Shown here piece by piece: positions 54,922-64,000 of a stretch of DNA of 64,000 nt. Each line of letters starts with the position of its first letter. Position 1 is the stretch's first letter. Origin of the DNA: Onchocerca lupi (Eukaryota; Nematoda; Chromadorea; Rhabditida; Onchocercidae); NCBI GenBank assembly GCA_028564675.1, contig JAOVVO010000003.1:124001-188000 (forward strand), in the 5' to 3' direction. The notes under the pieces were generated by a model. The model was not told the DNA's origin, did not search any database, and was given only the letters and a program-made list of their open reading frames with translations. The position numbers and the translations under genes are program-made.

Positions 54922-56696
54922 AGAAATTAGATTTTAACATAAAAATTATAGAATTAAAATAATTTCCATTATTGGTTAATGATCTGCATATCAAACATTG
55001 CTATTCTAAGGTAATCACTACACTCTTAAACTTTGAATTTCCTAATCTCTATCTAATGCTGTTTTAGAAAAGATTACACTATTATTTTTGCAAAGCCGTG
55101 GTAAACAAATGCAGGAGTTGTTGACTTTTTATTTTTAGTACTTGGCGTAGTAAATATTGTTTATCTAGTCTTTTCCTAGATTTGCTGTTTAGGTGGCAGT
55201 TGTTTTATCAGTGTCTATAGTAACTGTGGTAGATTTTGAAGTAGTATTTGCTGTTGCTGGTTTTTACTATCATGAGTACTAGACTTGTTTAAGTTATTAT
55301 AGGTTTACTTGTTGTAGCAGTTAAAATGTTTTAATTATGCATGGTACTCCTATTGTTAATTCAATGATTTTATCAATTTTTGTTATATCATAGTACCTTT
55401 TTAAGAAGTACAACTTGTTTTTGTAGTAGTGTAAAAACTATGGTCCTACTAGAAGGAGGTGATACTAAACATCAATTGACCGTGGTGTTATAATAATATT
55501 AACAAAACCATTGATAAACTTGTACTGTTTGCCGGTATTATCGTTATACCTTGTAGAATTTAATTTTGATCCATTCTTAACAAAACTTATTAAATGTAGT
55601 TTTTATTTGTTATAGATGATTAGTTTATAGGAAGAAAAGTAACTTTTCGTCTTCTTCAATTCATTTTATATATTATAGAGAGTTTATTTTATCTTTTTTC
55701 TGAAAAAAAATAATGTTTTATTTGTTTAACCGTACCAAATAAGGAGTTGTTAATTTTCTTTTCACTCTTCAAATCTCCAACTACTCCTGCACGTTAAATT
55801 TACTTGATAGTCTTTTTAGCTCTGCGTACCGAGAAACTAAAGTTTTATTCCTTAAGTTGTTGGCGATTGCACATCACTGATATTAACTTTTATTGTTCTT
55901 GATCGAAAGAATAATTATTTCCTTCATTTACACAACTATTATTCTTAATATTCTTTTATAATTCTATCTTACATGAATGTTCAACTGAAGGAATATTAGT
56001 TAATAATCTAATTTTATAGGTATAAATATTAATTTTTTAAATACATTTTTCTTCTTTATTGTCTTCTTTAAGAAAGACTACTCTATTTACTTCAGTTTAA
56101 TTTTCTATTAAAGTAAGAAATGATTGCTCTTTGAGCTTGCTCGCTATGTTAACATCTATACTATATTTATAATATGTTTTTGATTGATAAGGCTAGATAA
56201 CCGGTTTTTGTCTAAAATGTTTTTCTTGAGTAATTCTCTTACCTAGTGTTTAGCTTTCTTATATTTCATGTAGTAATAAATGTAGTTTTCCTTAAATAAT
56301 GAGACCATGCATTCAAGAGTTTTAGTCTATCGCTTGGAGGGTTGAGAAAAATATAATCCATTTGTGAAATCAGTCATATTATATTGGATCTTCTGTAAAG
56401 AGATGAATAGCTTGATTATATTTTTCTATCAATTTATATTAATTTCTTATTAAAATTCTTTGCGATACTAATTGAGTTAAAACCAACTCTGTTAAAAAAA
56501 CATAGTGTATTGCTCAGTCTTTATTGTCGGATCTGTTTTATATCTCACTGGCTTTTGCTTTTTTTATTTCAAAGACTACAACTTGGTTATTACTAAGTTC
56601 AGTTTTAAACTTAAGTGATTACGAAAATTGTGTAATTCTAACTTCTCTTTTTCTATATAACAATTGGTAACCATTAACCTAAGTAGTTTTTTAAAT
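54922..56696. other. Gene desert between rnpB and bcp
   Basis: About 1.8 kb without a supportable gene. Minus-strand coding-like fragments appear near 55130-55300 and 56400-56600 (for example NQVVVFEIKKAKASE), broken by stops and not assignable. Confidence 0.4.
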
Positions 56697-57164
56697 TTAT
56701 ATTTTTTTAACTTCCTCTAAAACTTCATTGACATGTCCGCTAACTTTTACGTTTTTCCAGATCTTTACTATTTTACCCTTTTTATTTATTAAAAAAGTAG
56801 TGCGTTCTATTCCCATGTACTTCTTGCCAAATATGCTCTTTTCTGCCCAAACACCATATTTTTCTAATATTTCAACATTTTCATCAGAAACTAAATAAAA
56901 TGGCAGTGAATATTTTACTTTGAAATTCGCATGGCATTTAACACTGTCTTTTGATACACCGATTATTACTGTATAAAGGGAGGAAAAATCATTTATTTTA
57001 TCTCTAAAATCTTTTGCCTCCGTGGTACAACCTGGAGTATCGTCTTTAGGGTAGAAATAAAGAACTACATTTCTTTTATTTAAAAAACCACTTAGTGATA
57101 AATTTTTGCCAGAATCTGTTGGTAAGCTAAAATCAGGTGCGTTATTTCCTACTGTTAATTCCAT
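56697..57164 (-). CDS. bcp: Thioredoxin-dependent peroxiredoxin (Bcp/PrxQ family)
   Basis: A 155-residue peroxiredoxin reducing hydroperoxides in the cytosol. NAPDFSLPTDSGKNLSLSG and LYFYPKDDTPGCTTEAKDFR contain the PxxxTPxC peroxidatic cysteine. The position five residues on, where many Bcp proteins have the resolving cysteine (TEAC), is lysine, so this is a 1-Cys form or uses the later cysteine in VKCHANF. ERTTFLINKKGKI is the typical C-terminal strand. The start at 57164 (MELTVGNNAPDF) fits the family; the open frame reaches further up to 57266. Confidence 0.95.
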   Translation of the reverse strand: MELTVGNNAPDFSLPTDSGKNLSLSGFLNKRNVVLYFYPKDDTPGCTTEAKDFRDKINDFSSLYTVIIGVSKDSVKCHANFKVKYSLPFYLVSDENVEILEKYGVWAEKSIFGKKYMGIERTTFLINKKGKIVKIWKNVKVSGHVNEVLEEVKKI

Positions 57165-57349
57165 ATGGTACTTATGGTAGTATATTATAGTTAGAATTTT
57201 CAAGAACTTTAAGTAGAAGTCAATTGAATTTTTATATATTTGCTTTCCATAAAAGAAATTTAACATTGGTAGTACTAAGTTTTACTTTACTTTTAATATC
57301 AAAAGTTCCACTATTAACTTTACTAATTTTTTGCTAATCGGTGATCCAA

Positions 57350-57660
57350 TACTTGTACCTTCTTTTCTATGTTATGGATCATCTGCTTAATCGAAAACAG
57401 ATATAACTTTGTATGTATCATACTATTGTCATGAAACTCAATAGTTGATGAATTTTTCTATATTTTTTTAATTGCCATTCTTATTAATGCATCTTTACTA
57501 GTTCCTGTTTCTTTTAATTTAGGTGATAGCATATTAAAATAGGTTAAATTTCACTTTTTCTACTGTTAAACTACTTGACTCAGCTTTTGCAAAATCGAAC
57601 ATATTGTTAATTAAAGCAAGTAAATGATAAAATAACATTATTAGCAACTGGTATTGGAAA
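57350..57660 (-). pseudogene. Possible trace of a sensor histidine kinase
   Basis: The minus strand at about 57550-57635 reads HLLALINNMFDFAKAESSSL then TVEKVKFNLF, which resembles the second helix of a HisKA dimerisation domain ('HLLxLINDxLDxSKIEAG'). Stops follow, and another frame continues with KLKETGTSKDALIRMAIKKI to about 57350. Too little is left to name the kinase. Confidence 0.4.
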
Positions 57661-58254
57661 AGTGTAGTAAAGCATTATTAATTTAAAATTACTGTAATAA
57701 GCGCAAAAACGTTAAAAAACAGGCTATTAGTAAAAATATCTCTTGATTGTTTAAGAGTTTTTCTTACTTTGCTAACTAATTGTGTAATAGTTCAGCACTA
57801 GCCTTATATAATGAAATTATAAAAATTGATAAGAACAATGAAATAACTTTTGTTAGTACTTATTTTTTAGTGTAGTAAAGTTCATATACATCCTTCTTGT
57901 TGTAAGGTAGTAGTTTTTATGTTATTAATCAAAACTTATAGGATATCATATTTTTATGATAATTTCTTTTACTTTATGATTTATTTTTCTATTAATATCA
58001 ATTTTTTCATAGCAAGAGTATTTACTTATACGGCATTGACAATAAGTGCTACGTAGATTTTTGCAAAGGAAGTAGGAGTGAAATTTCCAGCTGAGAGCTT
58101 GCCTTGTAGTCGTTTACTGTTTGGAGTAACATCTCAGGTAGCGTTATAAAAATTTTGCTTCTACTTGCGGTATTACTAAAAAGAAAATTGATATGGGGGT
58201 GTTGAGTTTCTTAAAACGATATTTATCTGAAGAATTTTTTGATTTATCTTTAAT
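57661..58254. other. Intergenic region before rimM
   Basis: About 590 AT-rich bases with no open frame or RNA gene seen. The rimM-efp promoter should lie near the right end. Confidence 0.4.
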
Positions 58255-58761
58255 ATGAATGACAATCTAATATGCTTGGGAATAGTTACTTCTCCTCATG
58301 GAGTTAAGGGAGCTATTAAAATAAAAACTTTTACTGAAAAGCCTGAGAATGTTTCCTTATACGGTAGGCTAATAAGTGGTAATGAGGATTATAAAATAGA
58401 CTCAGTGTCTGTTGTAGATGATAATTTAGTAATAGCTACAATAAGCGGAGTGAATTCTCGTAATGAAGCAGAGCTCTTAAGGAATAAGAAGTTATATATA
58501 AAAAGGAACGAGCTACCAAAATTAAATGATAAGAACGAATTCTATCGAAGTGATCTTGTAGATATTGAGGTAAAGCTGGAGAATAATGAGCTGTATGGAC
58601 ATGTAAAATCTGTATGTAGTTTCGGTTCAGGAGATATATTAAAAATTTCGGTTATTAGTACAAAAAAGAGTGTTATGCTACCTTTTACTAAAGAAATATT
58701 CCCGTATATAAATATAAAGAAAAAGTATATAATCCTCAACATGCCAGAATTTGTTGATTAA
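58255..58761 (+). CDS. rimM: 16S rRNA processing protein RimM
   Basis: A 168-residue 30S assembly factor that binds S19 and helps 16S maturation. The N-terminal GIVTSPHGVKGAIKIKTFTE matches the family start; the C-terminal PRC-barrel shows YRSDLVDIEV, GHVKSVCSFGSGDILKI and the highly conserved MLPFTKEIFPYINIKKKYI. It is 42 bases upstream of efp and likely cotranscribed. The usual partners rpsP, trmD and rplS are not adjacent. Confidence 0.94.
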   Translation: MNDNLICLGIVTSPHGVKGAIKIKTFTEKPENVSLYGRLISGNEDYKIDSVSVVDDNLVIATISGVNSRNEAELLRNKKLYIKRNELPKLNDKNEFYRSDLVDIEVKLENNELYGHVKSVCSFGSGDILKISVISTKKSVMLPFTKEIFPYINIKKKYIILNMPEFVD

Positions 58762-58803
58762 TAAAGGTTTTGATATTTACATAAAAGCCATTAAAATGGA
58801 ATT

Positions 58804-59370
58804 ATGGTAGAAAGAGCTAATGACATTAGGCCAGGTCAGGTGTTGGAACATAATGATGGGTTGTTTTTGGTTGTAAATATCATGCACACTCAACCTGGTA
58901 AAGGTGGTGCGTATATACAGGCTGAAATGAAAAATATCAAAACCGGTGCAAAACACTATGAAAGGTTTCGCTCTGATGCTCCAATTAGAAGAGCCATTTT
59001 AGATGAGGAGGAATATGTTTATCTCTTCACTGAAGGAGATGTTGTGCATCTTATGCATCCAAGTAGTTACGAGCAAGTTACTCTAAACTTAGGTTTATTG
59101 GGAGAAAAAAAGATTTATTTACAGAATAACATGAAAATTAAAGTTATAACTTACCAAGATAAAATAATTTTCGCACACGTGCCTGACTATGTTACGTTAA
59201 CTGTAAAAGAAACAGAATCTGTTATTAAAAAACAGACTATTACTTCTTCTTATAAGCCTGCAGTTTTAGAAAACGGAATGCGTATTAACGTGCCTCGATT
59301 TGTAAAGGAAGAGGATAAGATTGTAGTATATACTCCTGATGATAGCTATTATGAAAGGGCAAAAGAATAA
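58804..59370 (+). CDS. efp: Elongation factor P
   Basis: A 188-residue translation factor that relieves ribosome stalling at proline runs. The three-domain fold is complete: N-terminal KOW-like domain with the loop QPGKGGAY whose lysine is the modification site, then the OB domains (VVHLMHPSSYEQVTL, and the signature PDYVTLTVKETE, GMRINVPRFVKEEDKIVV). Length is normal. The next gene begins close to or overlapping the stop. Confidence 0.97.
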   Translation: MVERANDIRPGQVLEHNDGLFLVVNIMHTQPGKGGAYIQAEMKNIKTGAKHYERFRSDAPIRRAILDEEEYVYLFTEGDVVHLMHPSSYEQVTLNLGLLGEKKIYLQNNMKIKVITYQDKIIFAHVPDYVTLTVKETESVIKKQTITSSYKPAVLENGMRINVPRFVKEEDKIVVYTPDDSYYERAKE

Positions 59371-59377
59371 AAGAAGG

Positions 59378-60076
59378 ATGCCCATTTCATCACCACGAAT
59401 TAATGTGATGCTTGATTCTGTACGAGGTGCTTCTAAACAACTTATGCGCGATTTTAACGAGTTGCAAATTTCCAATGTTAAATCAGACGACTTTATCAAC
59501 AAAACTTACTCGAAATCTAAGCAAACTATATGCGGTTGCTTACACAATTATAGACAAGGCTATGGTTTTCTTTTTGAAGATGATCTTGATCAAGAAATAA
59601 AAGATGACACTTATACTTGGTTCATTATGCCCATAGAGAGCAAGGAAAATTTTTCTAGTTGTATGGTTTATTTTACAGTATCAGTTTGTCTAATTCATAA
59701 GAACAAAGTTGTGGCAGCTGTAATTGATGTTCCTGCTCTTAGGGAAACTTTTTGGGCAGAAGAGAGAAAGGGTGCTTTTCTTGAAGACTCTAGATTCCGT
59801 CATATAAGGATGCGAATGAAAAGTCGTAACGAAGGTTTGATAGATGTAAGTGGTAATTTATTAAATAAGTTACTGCCTGATAACAGCAATGTGCGTTCTA
59901 TTGGTTCGACAGTTTTAGGCTTTGCATACCTTGCTGCAGGAAGACATAGAGGAATAGTTTATTCTGGAGTTAACAAATATAAAACCTTGCTTGGTAGACT
60001 CTTTCTTCAAGAAAGTGGCGGAAGGCTAGTAGAAGATAATGGGTTAATCATTGCAGGCAATATTAAACTAGCATAA
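59378..60076 (+). CDS. suhB: Inositol-monophosphatase-family protein lacking its metal-binding motifs
   Basis: A SuhB/IMPase-fold protein. The start given (MPISSPRINVML, 232 residues) is seven bases past the efp stop; ATGs at 59339 and 59351, inside efp, are alternatives. The fold can be followed by VVAAVIDVPALRETFWAEER with KGAFLED and GSTVLGFAYLAAGRHRG. The metal motif DPIDGTxNF reads MPIESKENF, so both aspartates are gone, and the C-terminal W-D-x-A-A-G reads YKTLLG, losing the third ligand. It should therefore not be a phosphatase. The frame is intact, suggesting a structural role or a young pseudogene; SuhB proteins of other bacteria can act on rRNA transcription complexes without catalysis. 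Its end overlaps hemA tail to tail by nine bases. Confidence 0.8.
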   Translation: MPISSPRINVMLDSVRGASKQLMRDFNELQISNVKSDDFINKTYSKSKQTICGCLHNYRQGYGFLFEDDLDQEIKDDTYTWFIMPIESKENFSSCMVYFTVSVCLIHKNKVVAAVIDVPALRETFWAEERKGAFLEDSRFRHIRMRMKSRNEGLIDVSGNLLNKLLPDNSNVRSIGSTVLGFAYLAAGRHRGIVYSGVNKYKTLLGRLFLQESGGRLVEDNGLIIAGNIKLA

Positions 60077-61270
60077 GTAGGCTACAGGGATGGATAACTT
60101 CTCAAAAACTTTTACAAGAGACTCTGTTAAATGTTCCATCATTTCATCGGTATGATAGGGCGTAGGAGTGATACGGAAACGCTCAGTTCCTCTTGGAACT
60201 GTCGGATAATTTATGTGTTGAACATATATTCCGTGCTCATCAAATAGCAATCTTGATGCTCTTTTAGATAATTCTGGATCGCCAATTATTATTGGAATTA
60301 TATGAGTTTTTGTTGGGATAAGATTAATTTTTGCATTTTTCAGTGAATTTTTTACTTTTTCAACAACTTGTTTTTGTTTTTCTCTTTCAATATTACTCGA
60401 TTTTAGATAATCAACGCTTGCTTTTGCTGCTGCTGCTAGAACAGGCGAAATAGCAGTGGTGAAAATAAATCCTGGAGCAGAACTTCTTATTACATCCACT
60501 AAGCTCTTTGAAGATGCTATATATCCGCCCATCACTCCAAAAGCTTTCGATAATGTACCTTGGATAATGGTTACCCTATCCATCAGACCTTCTCTTTCTG
60601 CAATTCCGCCACCGTGCGAACCATACATACCAACTGCGTGTACCTCATCCGAGTAGGTAATTGCATTATATTCTTCCGCCAAATCACATATTTCTTTCAG
60701 TGGTGCTATATCACCATCCATTGAGTATATGGATTCAAATGCTATTATTTTTGGTATTTTTCTATCTACAGACTTTAATAACTGTTCTAAATGATTAATG
60801 TTATTATGCTTGAATATATATTTCGGTCTTTTCCCTGACTTTATGCCTTCTATCATTGAAGAGTGATTTTTTTCGTCTGAAAAAAATACTACGTCAGGAA
60901 TAACGGACGATAAAGTGCTAAGTGTTGTCTGATTAGCAAGGTAGCCGCAAGCGAAAGTTAAAGCAGCCTTTTTATTATGCAGGCAAGCTAGGGATTTTTC
61001 GAGTTCGACAACCTCTTTTGTTGTACCGGATATGTTTCTTGTTCCTCCTGCTCCAACTGATGAATTTTGGGTAGCAGCAATTACACTTTCATTTTGTGAC
61101 ATTCCTAAATAATTATTACTACACCAGACAATTACTTCTCTATTTCTTTCATAATCCATAACATAAGGAAACCTACCAGGCAATGACGCGAAACGCATGA
61201 ATTCACGGTAGCGCCCTTCCTCTTTTATATCTTTGATTTTATTTAAAAATATCCCTTCGTAGTCTACCAA
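60068..61270 (-). CDS. hemA: 5-aminolevulinate synthase
   Basis: A 400-residue PLP enzyme condensing glycine and succinyl-CoA to 5-aminolevulinate, the alphaproteobacterial entry to heme synthesis. Family motifs are complete: WCSNNYLGMSQ, GAGGTRNISGTTKEVVELE, FFSDEKNHSSMIEGIK, YSDEVHAVGMYGSHGGG and the PLP-lysine segment QGTLSKAFGVMGGYI. Length is typical (about 400-410). Heme made here is a plausible benefit to a heme-auxotrophic nematode host (inference). It converges on suhB. Confidence 0.97.
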   Translation of the reverse strand: MVDYEGIFLNKIKDIKEEGRYREFMRFASLPGRFPYVMDYERNREVIVWCSNNYLGMSQNESVIAATQNSSVGAGGTRNISGTTKEVVELEKSLACLHNKKAALTFACGYLANQTTLSTLSSVIPDVVFFSDEKNHSSMIEGIKSGKRPKYIFKHNNINHLEQLLKSVDRKIPKIIAFESIYSMDGDIAPLKEICDLAEEYNAITYSDEVHAVGMYGSHGGGIAEREGLMDRVTIIQGTLSKAFGVMGGYIASSKSLVDVIRSSAPGFIFTTAISPVLAAAAKASVDYLKSSNIEREKQKQVVEKVKNSLKNAKINLIPTKTHIIPIIIGDPELSKRASRLLFDEHGIYVQHINYPTVPRGTERFRITPTPYHTDEMMEHLTESLVKVFEKLSIPVAYLC

Positions 61271-61335
61271 GTTTTTATCTATTAATGGCTAATAAAATTA
61301 TAATAAATTATTCAATGGTAGACTACTATATTTAT

Positions 61336-62091
61336 TTATGGTACAACCGTAGTTTTTTTCTTTATATCAACCACTTCAATTTTACTATTCTCAATTAAGC
61401 TTTTAGGCATGCAATAGTATATAATAATTGCAATAGCAGCTAGGCAGCAAGCTCCAGCTGCTATTCCCACTACTGACATTTCCAAGTGAACTGCAGTAGC
61501 CACTCCTAGAGCAACCCCAGCTGTTGTTAATACAGAGGCAACTATAATGTGCAGATTGTTGTTTTTTGTATCTTTTAGAATAGTGTTATCCACTTGTTCA
61601 GGTTTTTTGTTAGCTGCTGGAGGGTATTGATGATGCTGATCTTGGAGGCGGCATTGGTGTAGGCTCTGTTTTTTAGATTGTGGATCTTGCGGGCTACTTC
61701 TTTTAGAAACAGAGGCATTTTCACCTTTGTCTATACTTTCAAAAGGGGAGCCGCCGTTATCACTTAATACATCGACTGCACTAAAAGAACTGCTGCTTTG
61801 ACTCCGATCACTATTCGTAGAACTCTCTAGCGAATGTGATGATGAATCTAGTTGACTGCCTTTGTTTCCGAGCTTTAGCTCATTTTTCATTTGCGATGGT
61901 GTATGTTCAGTAAATTGACTAGGGACTTGCTTTTTTTTATTATCATTTTGAGACTTCTGTATACTTGAAGAAGCTCCTTCGCTTTGAGGAACATCCATTT
62001 CTCCTGGAACTTGAGTCTCAAGAACTTCTTGTTGCTCTTGAGCATTAGGTGGTTTGCTACTATGATTTTTTTTCTTTTTGCTTTTACACAT
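61336..62091 (-). CDS. Disordered protein with C-terminal membrane hairpin, possible effector
   Basis: A 251-residue protein of no known family. The first about 175 residues are predicted disordered: very rich in serine, glutamine, lysine and asparagine (QSSSSFSAVDVL, KKQSLHQCRLQDQHHQYPP). Then come two hydrophobic helices (about 180-202 and 206-228) with a short link, and a basic tail. This layout, a long polar region plus a hairpin anchor, is seen in Wolbachia and other Rickettsiales proteins suspected to be secreted or surface exposed. The repetitive composition suggests fast evolution. It is monocistronic, 65 bases upstream of the hemA start region on the same strand (its stop lies between). 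Confidence 0.65.
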   Translation of the reverse strand: MCKSKKKKNHSSKPPNAQEQQEVLETQVPGEMDVPQSEGASSSIQKSQNDNKKKQVPSQFTEHTPSQMKNELKLGNKGSQLDSSSHSLESSTNSDRSQSSSSFSAVDVLSDNGGSPFESIDKGENASVSKRSSPQDPQSKKQSLHQCRLQDQHHQYPPAANKKPEQVDNTILKDTKNNNLHIIVASVLTTAGVALGVATAVHLEMSVVGIAAGACCLAAIAIIIYYCMPKSLIENSKIEVVDIKKKTTVVP

Positions 62092-63010
62092 TTCGCCCCC
62101 TTATAATTATTGCTAAATTGAAGCCTATTCATTATTCATAATATTTTTTCTGTTGTCCATAGTATTTTTTTTAGCTGGTGACTGGGAGTACTCCTTCTAC
62201 CAGAAATATGGTTTTCATTGTCAATTAAAAAAGTGCCCTTTTAGGAAAAGATAATAAAAGATGTAATTAAAGTTCTAGAAGCTTTTTTGTGAATCAGCAC
62301 CACGGTAGTTAAAAACTATTGGGGAACAGAAATTGCAACATAAACATATTATTCAGCTCTTTCTATTAAAGATAAAAAAGACATAAGAAGTTGTAATAGC
62401 AAGGCGCTTTCCATGCTGTGTATAGCCTGTAAATTGATTCTAAAATCTTTAGTTTCTAACTTTTTCTCTTTGGTGTACTTGTTCAATATTTTATCAAGGC
62501 TAGGCAACGAATCGTAAAATGTATTACAAAATTAATATGCGTTTTTTCACCTTTAGGTAAAAATTCAGAAATAAATATAGCAGTATTTACATAAGTTATC
62601 ATGTCATAAAGGTTTTTAATATTATGATGGAGGCTGTATTGTTTCTTTTTTTGTAAAAATAAGAATAGATATATAACCGTTTATTAATGGGAATCAGCTT
62701 TAGTGCTGCTACGTTAAAAAATCTCTAAAATTTATTTTCGGGAGTCACTGATATTTTTTAGCTTTAATCATCTAAAATTTCAGGCTCTTTATTTTCCTTT
62801 AATATTAGAAATCAGGAATGACGGCCTCAATTGTTTCTTGATTTTTGCTCTTCGTAAAATCTTGAATCTTTTTAGCACTTAAGTCTTGAAAATTGCTTTT
62901 ATTCTTGCTGCTATTTTCCCTTTTGGGATTTTTTGTGACATGATCTAACTAGGTAACAATTCTACGTCATATTTTTCTCTATTAAAAATGACGTGGCTAG
63001 TATATGGTGC
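62092..63010. other. Intergenic region downstream of htpG
   Basis: About 920 bases. A minus-strand coding-like run of about 40 codons (NPKRENSSKNKSNFQDLSAK, 62820-62940) has no start codon or family match and may be a gene remnant. Nothing else is seen. Confidence 0.4.
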
Positions 63011-64000
63011 CTAAATAGGAATCTTGTCGAGTAAGTTATTTAGTCTCTTAGCAAACAGGTTTGCATTGTCCATTTCTTCGCCTTCCACAATACAAGCTTG
63101 GTAGAATAATAAGTGAACTATGTCTTCTAATGTTTGGTTTTCGCCGTTTTCAGCATAAGATTTCATTATATTTTTTATTACGGGATGTTTAATGTTGATT
63201 TCAAGTACCTTTGGCGTGCGATAATTTAGTTGTTTTTGTTCGCGTAAAAAACGCTCCATTCTAAGATCCATAGCACCCTCATCAATCGCTAAACACACAG
63301 GACTATCAGTTAATTTTTTAGAAATTTTTACTTTTTTTACTGAATTACCAAGAACTTTGGTGAAATATTGTAATATAGAATCTGTATTCCCTTCACTCTT
63401 TTTTTCGTCTGATTTGTTTTCTTCGTCTTTTTTTCTCGGAGAAAACTTATCTAGGTCGACGTCAGCACGAGTTACAGACTTAAATTTTTGATCTTTATAT
63501 TCGTGAACTACACTAGTCCAGAAATCATCCACTGGGTCAACAAGCAGAAGAACCTCTAATCCTTTACTGACGAAACCTTCGAGTTGTGGACTGTATTTCA
63601 CAGAATCCAAACTGCTTCCTGTGAGGTAGTAAAGATACTCTTGCTCAGGCTTCATTCTGCTTATATAGTTGTCAATGCTAACTAGCTTATCGTCACTAGT
63701 GCTATGAAATCTGCAAATTGAAAGCAGGGCTTCTCTCTCGTCAGTTGGCATAGCTTCACAAAGACCCTCTTTTAATACTGCACCAAAGTTAGTCCAAAAT
63801 TTTGTATATTCCTCTAAATTTTCTTTTGCCTTCTTATCAAGTTCAGATATCACTCGTTTAGTGAGAGATTTTTTAATTTGCTCAATAACACGGTTATTCT
63901 GCAGCGTTTCTCTGCTGATGTTAAGAGGTAAATCTGGAGAGTCAATGATTCCTTTCAGGAACCGTAAATACTGTGGTATAATCTGTACATTATCTTCGGT
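63011..64000 (-). CDS. htpG: Molecular chaperone HtpG (Hsp90), C-terminal part
   Basis: The frame is open to the right edge of the window, so the N-terminal ATPase domain lies outside. The visible 329 codons contain the middle-domain signature DLPLNISRETLQNN and, C-terminally, LLVDPVDDFW, KYSPQLEGFVSKGLEVL, SPVCLAIDEG, LEINIKHPVI and the dimerisation helices to the stop. The charged segment RKKDEENKSDEKKSEGN is a lineage-specific linker. Hsp90 chaperone in the cytosol, ATP-dependent. Confidence 0.96.
   Translation of the reverse strand, partial: TEDNVQIIPQYLRFLKGIIDSPDLPLNISRETLQNNRVIEQIKKSLTKRVISELDKKAKENLEEYTKFWTNFGAVLKEGLCEAMPTDEREALLSICRFHSTSDDKLVSIDNYISRMKPEQEYLYYLTGSSLDSVKYSPQLEGFVSKGLEVLLLVDPVDDFWTSVVHEYKDQKFKSVTRADVDLDKFSPRKKDEENKSDEKKSEGNTDSILQYFTKVLGNSVKKVKISKKLTDSPVCLAIDEGAMDLRMERFLREQKQLNYRTPKVLEINIKHPVIKNIMKSYAENGENQTLEDIVHLLFYQACIVEGEEMDNANLFAKRLNNLLDKIPI

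Noticed and set aside
1..64000. CRISPR array, insertion sequence, prophage or attachment site
   Set aside because: No regularly spaced repeats, no transposase or integrase motifs and no phage structural genes were seen on either strand.

Overview
The window reads as part of the chromosome of a Wolbachia endosymbiont (Alphaproteobacteria, Rickettsiales, Anaplasmataceae). The evidence is strongly AT-rich DNA, a CtrA response regulator, class I archaeal-type aldolase, 5-aminolevulinate synthase (the alphaproteobacterial HemA), sdhA and sdhB split to separate loci, an ankyrin-repeat protein, and degenerate Wolbachia-type palindromic repeats inserted in frame in housekeeping genes. Only about two thirds of the bases are coding and many genes are in visible decay, with no intact insertion sequence or prophage. 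That pattern fits a strain from a filarial nematode (wBm-like) better than an arthropod strain; the strain assignment is inference.

Layout. 1-7263: end of an antiporter/NADH-dehydrogenase-like subunit, a membrane-anchored FKBP-like protein, a broken polyprenyl synthase (ispA-like), acpP-fabF, an AEC permease and gatA. 7264-11640: tRNA-Glu, rnc, pyrD, an unidentified pseudogene, tRNA-Cys and class I aldolase. 11641-14822: a gene desert holding a wrecked clpA. 14823-26673: frameshifted priA, sdhA, a two-gene ankyrin locus, pyrC, a wrecked DUF1016 (YhcG-type nuclease) gene and gltX. 26674-37863: miaB, ileS, a 911-residue membrane protein of unknown function and alaS. 37864-41075: a second desert. 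41076-49992: prfA, engB-argB, dut, a small membrane protein, a wrecked comM, ftsZ, ybeY and sdhB. 49996-54921: the gpsA-pgpA-GNAT-PAS cluster, ctrA and RNase P RNA. 54922-64000: bcp, a possible kinase trace, rimM-efp-suhB, hemA, an effector-like disordered protein and the C-terminal part of htpG.

The intact genes cover translation (gltX, ileS, alaS, gatA, prfA, efp, rimM, miaB, ybeY, engB, rnc, rnpB, two tRNAs), pyrimidine nucleotide supply (pyrD, pyrC, dut), heme (hemA), TCA cycle and respiration (sdhA, sdhB), fatty acid and phospholipid synthesis (acpP, fabF, gpsA, pgpA), cell division and cycle control (ftsZ, ctrA). The lost or decaying genes are the informative part: DNA uptake (comM), regulated proteolysis (clpA), replication restart (priA), a nuclease possibly of defence type (DUF1016), a prenyl diphosphate synthase, plus two proteins (ArgB and SuhB) that keep full-length reading frames while their catalytic motifs are altered. 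I do not see a clearly new multi-gene system; the most novel signals are the in-frame repeat insertions, the poly-A frameshift in priA, the full-length pseudoenzymes and several lineage-specific membrane proteins.
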